A stretch of 5,865 nucleotides of DNA from JANQIV01 sp050117315 (lineage in GTDB: Bacteria; Bacteroidota; Ignavibacteria; Ignavibacteriales; Melioribacteraceae). The notes below the pieces were generated by a model, which worked only from the letters and a program-made list of their open reading frames with translations, did no database searches and had not been told where the DNA came from. Location of the stretch: NCBI GenBank assembly GCA_050117315.1, contig JASFMY010000205.1:1-5865 (forward strand). Direction: 5' to 3'. Numbering within the stretch: the first letter of the stretch is position 1; every line of letters begins with the position of its first letter. The position numbers and the translations under genes were made by a program. This document shows positions 4,861 through 5,865 of the stretch, piece by piece.

Positions 4861-5754
4861 GTGGTGCACTTTAGCAATTATCACATACGCACAACAAAAA
4901 CCTCATCAAGAGCTACCGCAGTTCAAATCGTCAAATATAAAAACAGAAAAACAATAGTAGTAAAACACATAGGCAGCGCACATGATAATGGGAAACTGAA
5001 GAAGTTAAAAGAAGCTGCCATAGACTGGATTGATAAAACAAATGAACAGGAGAGGCTGTTTGTCAAAGAATCAGAATCACTTGATAAACAGTATAAATAT
5101 GTTGGTTTTCGCTATGTTTTATTATATGAGACTCTATATCAATTATGTAAACTGTTTGGATTCCCTCGTTTGGGCGACCAACTCTTAGTCGACTTAGTTA
5201 TTGCACGTATTATAGGGCCAGGTTCAAAAGTTCAGTCGATTGAATTTCTAAAGGAGTTCATTGGGATAGAACATCGGCGTGAGTATTTTTATAGGCAACT
5301 GCCAAAATTTCTAAGTATGAAAAATAAGGTTGAATCAAAGATTCTAAGAATAGCAACAGAAGAATTTGACTTTTCTTTTATTTTTTATGATGTAACCACA
5401 CTTTATTTTGAGAGCACTAAATCAGATGAACTTCGTCAATGTGGATTCTCGAAAGATAACAAGTTCAACCAACCGCAAATAGTTTTGGGACTCATAGTAA
5501 GCACCGAAGGCTTTCCTATAGGGTATCAAATATTTAAGGGAAAAAAGTTTGAAGGACATACTTTAATTCCTGTTATCGAAAAATTTAGGCGAAAACATAA
5601 AATTAAGAAATTCACCGTTGTTGCTGACGCTGCTATGATTAGCAGTGACAATATTAAGGTACTTAGCTCTGCCAAGCTTAACTACATTGTTGGAGCAAGG
5701 ATAGCAAATCTCTCATTGAATTCAATTAAAGCAATAATTAGTGTCTGGTCGTAA
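4861..5754 (+). pseudogene. IS1634-family transposase, 3'-truncated
   Basis: Residues 1-297 match the N-terminal half of DDE transposases of the IS1634 group of IS4-like elements, which usually run to about 450-600 residues. Visible hallmarks are the N-terminal ATAVQIVKYKNRKTIVVKHIGSAHD (shown here only as positions 18-42), the first catalytic Asp at 177 in YDVTT, DELRxxGFSKD (189-199), PQIVLGL (205-211), EGHTL (231-235), and the second Asp at 256 in VADAAM. Similarity stops near residue 290 and the frame ends at TAA 5752-5754, before the third catalytic Glu, so the enzyme should be inactive. The start must be GTG 4861 or 4864, because TAA (4858-4860) lies directly upstream. No Shine-Dalgarno sequence is present, and the next in-frame ATG is codon 153. 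The gene is on the same strand as the lipoproteins but is independent of them. Confidence 0.85.
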
Positions 5755-5865
5755 AGAGCAATTAATGCACGACTCACCCAAAATTTGACAACTAAGTTTG
5801 TAGTCCTACTTCTTATGCTATTAATTTAGTTTATTATAATGCATATAATTAATAATGATTTGAGG
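5755..5865. other. Decayed right flank of the IS remnant
   Basis: No transposase-like sequence continues in any frame. TGCACGACTCA (5766-5776) resembles, inverted, the TAAGTGGTGCAC at the transposase start (4858-4869): 9 of 12 positions match, so it may be a surviving terminal inverted repeat of an internally deleted element. ACTAAGT (5791-5797) repeats ACTAAGT at 4856-4862 directly. TTGACA at 5785-5790 has no acceptable -10. All three matches are short and could be chance. Confidence 0.35.

Noticed and set aside
5785..5819. Outward promoter at the right edge of the IS remnant
   Set aside because: TTGACA is perfect, but the only near -10 (TATGCT, 5814-5819) is 23 bases away, too far for a normal sigma70 spacer.
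1..5865. CRISPR array, tRNA or rRNA gene
   Set aside because: No regularly spaced direct repeats, no T-arm plus acceptor-stem pattern, and no conserved rRNA stretches were seen on either strand.

Overview
The window is AT-rich bacterial DNA with a low gene density. Three genes look intact: one small secreted protein on the minus strand and two tandem lipoprotein paralogues on the plus strand. A 3'-truncated IS1634-type transposase follows them. The intact genes have strong Shine-Dalgarno sequences (AGGAGG or GGAGG). The two lipoproteins have a lipobox with Phe at -3, which is tolerated in Spirochaetes and in Bacteroidota-like phyla but is not the Escherichia coli consensus. This fits a low-GC diderm bacterium, perhaps of the FCB group or the Spirochaetes. 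No marker gene is present, so the phylum cannot be fixed.

Layout. Positions 1-399 have no convincing gene, but they hold a perfect 14-bp hairpin (277-309) and a 12-bp inverted pair (350-403). Positions 400-743 carry two small minus-strand reading frames joined by a TAATG stop/start overlap. They are weak candidates and may be gene remnants. Positions 817-1047 carry a small plus-strand frame with one in-frame TGA, also probably a remnant. A clear terminator-like hairpin (1068-1111) ends the minus-strand gene for a Cys- and aromatic-rich secreted protein (1144-1539). Positions 1540-2455 are a long non-coding or decayed stretch rich in inverted repeats, with a possible promoter near 2269. The lipoprotein genes at 2456-3520 and 3634-4680 arose by a tandem duplication of about 1.1 kb (offset exactly 1178 bp) that includes the ribosome binding site. 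A short leader-like frame of 8 codons with a very strong ribosome binding site lies between them. The transposase remnant (4861-5754) and its decayed right flank fill the rest.

How the parts relate. The lipoproteins are the biological core. Both are exported, lipid-anchored, probably surface-exposed beta-rich proteins of unknown function, about 80% identical by eye. Near-identical DNA blocks alternate with strongly divergent blocks, and one copy has a T8 homopolymer inside its signal-peptide codons. Together these suggest a diversifying, possibly phase-variable surface antigen or adhesin pair. That is inference; no ligand or pathway can be read from the sequence. The neighbouring transposase remnant and scattered broken frames point to an accessory, rearranging region. 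I found no complete new defence or mobile system here.
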